Shown piece by piece: positions 63,355-64,000 of a DNA stretch of 64,000 nucleotides. A model generated the notes under the pieces. The model saw nothing but the letters and a program-made list of their open reading frames with translations. It had not been told where the DNA came from and searched no databases. The translations under genes and the position numbers were made by a program. How positions within the stretch are numbered: position 1 is the stretch's first letter; each line of letters begins with the position of its first letter. Source of the DNA: Bolinopsis microptera (taxonomy: Eukaryota; Ctenophora; Tentaculata; Lobata; Bolinopsidae); contig NC_087074.1 in assembly GCF_026151205.1 (NCBI RefSeq), forward strand, positions 11,379,226 through 11,443,225. Direction: 5' to 3'.

Positions 63355-64000
63355 AGACATTAGGGAGGGGAAGGTGATGTCCGCTTTAACATCAGGGTTC
63401 TATTATACAGGCCTAGCTGTAAAGCTATGATCTGGGATATTAACCTCATTAGCAGGTACAATCTAGGGCTTAGTACGACAATTAACCCCCATGTTATTAT
63501 ACTGAGATCAATTGACTCAGTGTAATTGCATGGGGGGTCAATTGTAAGCCGGGGGCTTACAATAGGCTAGGGGGGGGGGGGGTCATTTGTCGCCCACCCG
63601 CTTTAATCTCCCCGTCCCCAAAACTGCTTCCCTCTTAAATTCAGAGTTTCAAGACCATTCTCATAGTCATATACCTGGATTGACGAGTAAACTAGTACAG
63701 TAGGGAGTAAAACGAAAGATTAGTTGTCGTTGTAGCAGCTACAACGTAGCTTATTAGAAAGTTAACTTTGTAGCTTTTTAGAAAGTTCGGAGTAATCACT
63801 CAGGTATAGTATCTTACACATTTACTGATATATTATAATAATAAGCGATAAATAGGCATTTATTGCTCAATTGAGGTGAAGTTAAGTGTGTTAATTTCTC
63901 CACGGGCAGGTTCATCAGAGCTTTCCAAAGGTAGGTTTTAACCAGCCATCTCATTTCTGGAAGTTTTTGTAGCTTTTAATCAGATTAAGGAGGGGTAGGG
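63355..64000 (-). mobile_element. Host-type repeat element, copy 3 (inverted, runs off the window)
   Basis: The sequence is the reverse complement of the tail of copies 1 and 2. GGTGATGTCCGCTTTAACAT, TGTAAAGCTATGATCTGGGA and TTCATCAGAGCTTTCCAAAG match 38955-39260 on the other strand. Copies 2 and 3 lie head to head around the SINE and LINE at 59652-63335. A G12 tract is at 63571-63582. Confidence 0.75.

Overview
The window is nuclear DNA from an animal. Its genes are split by GT-AG introns, intergenic DNA is AT-rich, and introns and intergenic spaces are packed with DNA transposons, MITEs, foldback elements, SINEs, non-LTR retrotransposon pieces and minisatellites. The species cannot be named from sequence alone. 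A 3' splice-site-like signal lies 0-14 nt upstream of nearly every start codon found, which points (by inference) to a lineage with spliced-leader trans-splicing, such as a hydrozoan; 5'UTR introns are the alternative.

Left block (1-32 kb). A FLYWCH zinc-finger gene runs off the left edge. Then come seven minus-strand genes in the same direction. In transcription order they are two tandem copies of uroporphyrinogen decarboxylase (UROD), the proteasome deubiquitinase PSMD14/Rpn11, a macrodomain-like protein, E2F-associated phosphoprotein (EAPP), an intronless S28 serine peptidase (DPP7/PRCP type) and an IFI6/IFI27 (ISG12)-like membrane protein ending in two PPxY motifs. All exon junctions were joined by hand and the frames close exactly. 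Gaps between PSMD14, the macrodomain-like gene, EAPP and the peptidase are about 0.45-1.1 kb. The UROD repeat (2.89 kb) also copied the head of a small divergent plus-strand gene; one copy of that gene looks complete and the other broken.

PSMD14 introns hold three large elements: a young 2.5-kb Tc1/mariner-type transposon with an open DD41D transposase, a 3.1-kb element full of GGA-rich minisatellite, and a 1.54-kb element carrying about 15 copies of a near-palindromic motif. An EAPP intron holds a 1.38-kb near-perfect palindrome flanked by TTAA.

Middle block (32-54 kb). Retrotransposon remnants are followed by a plus-strand gene of unknown function (two exons seen), the last four exons of a minus-strand NADPH oxidase (NOX), and a plus-strand secreted protein whose signal-peptide exon and domain exon are 4.3 kb apart. 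The intervening intron contains two abutting TTAA-flanked elements.

Right block (54-64 kb) is nearly all mobile DNA: a host element split by a nested ~5-kb foldback, itself carrying a 1.26-kb hAT-like insertion with an 8-bp target duplication; then SINEs, an 862-codon endonuclease/reverse transcriptase ORF (minus), and an inverted copy of the host element at the window edge.
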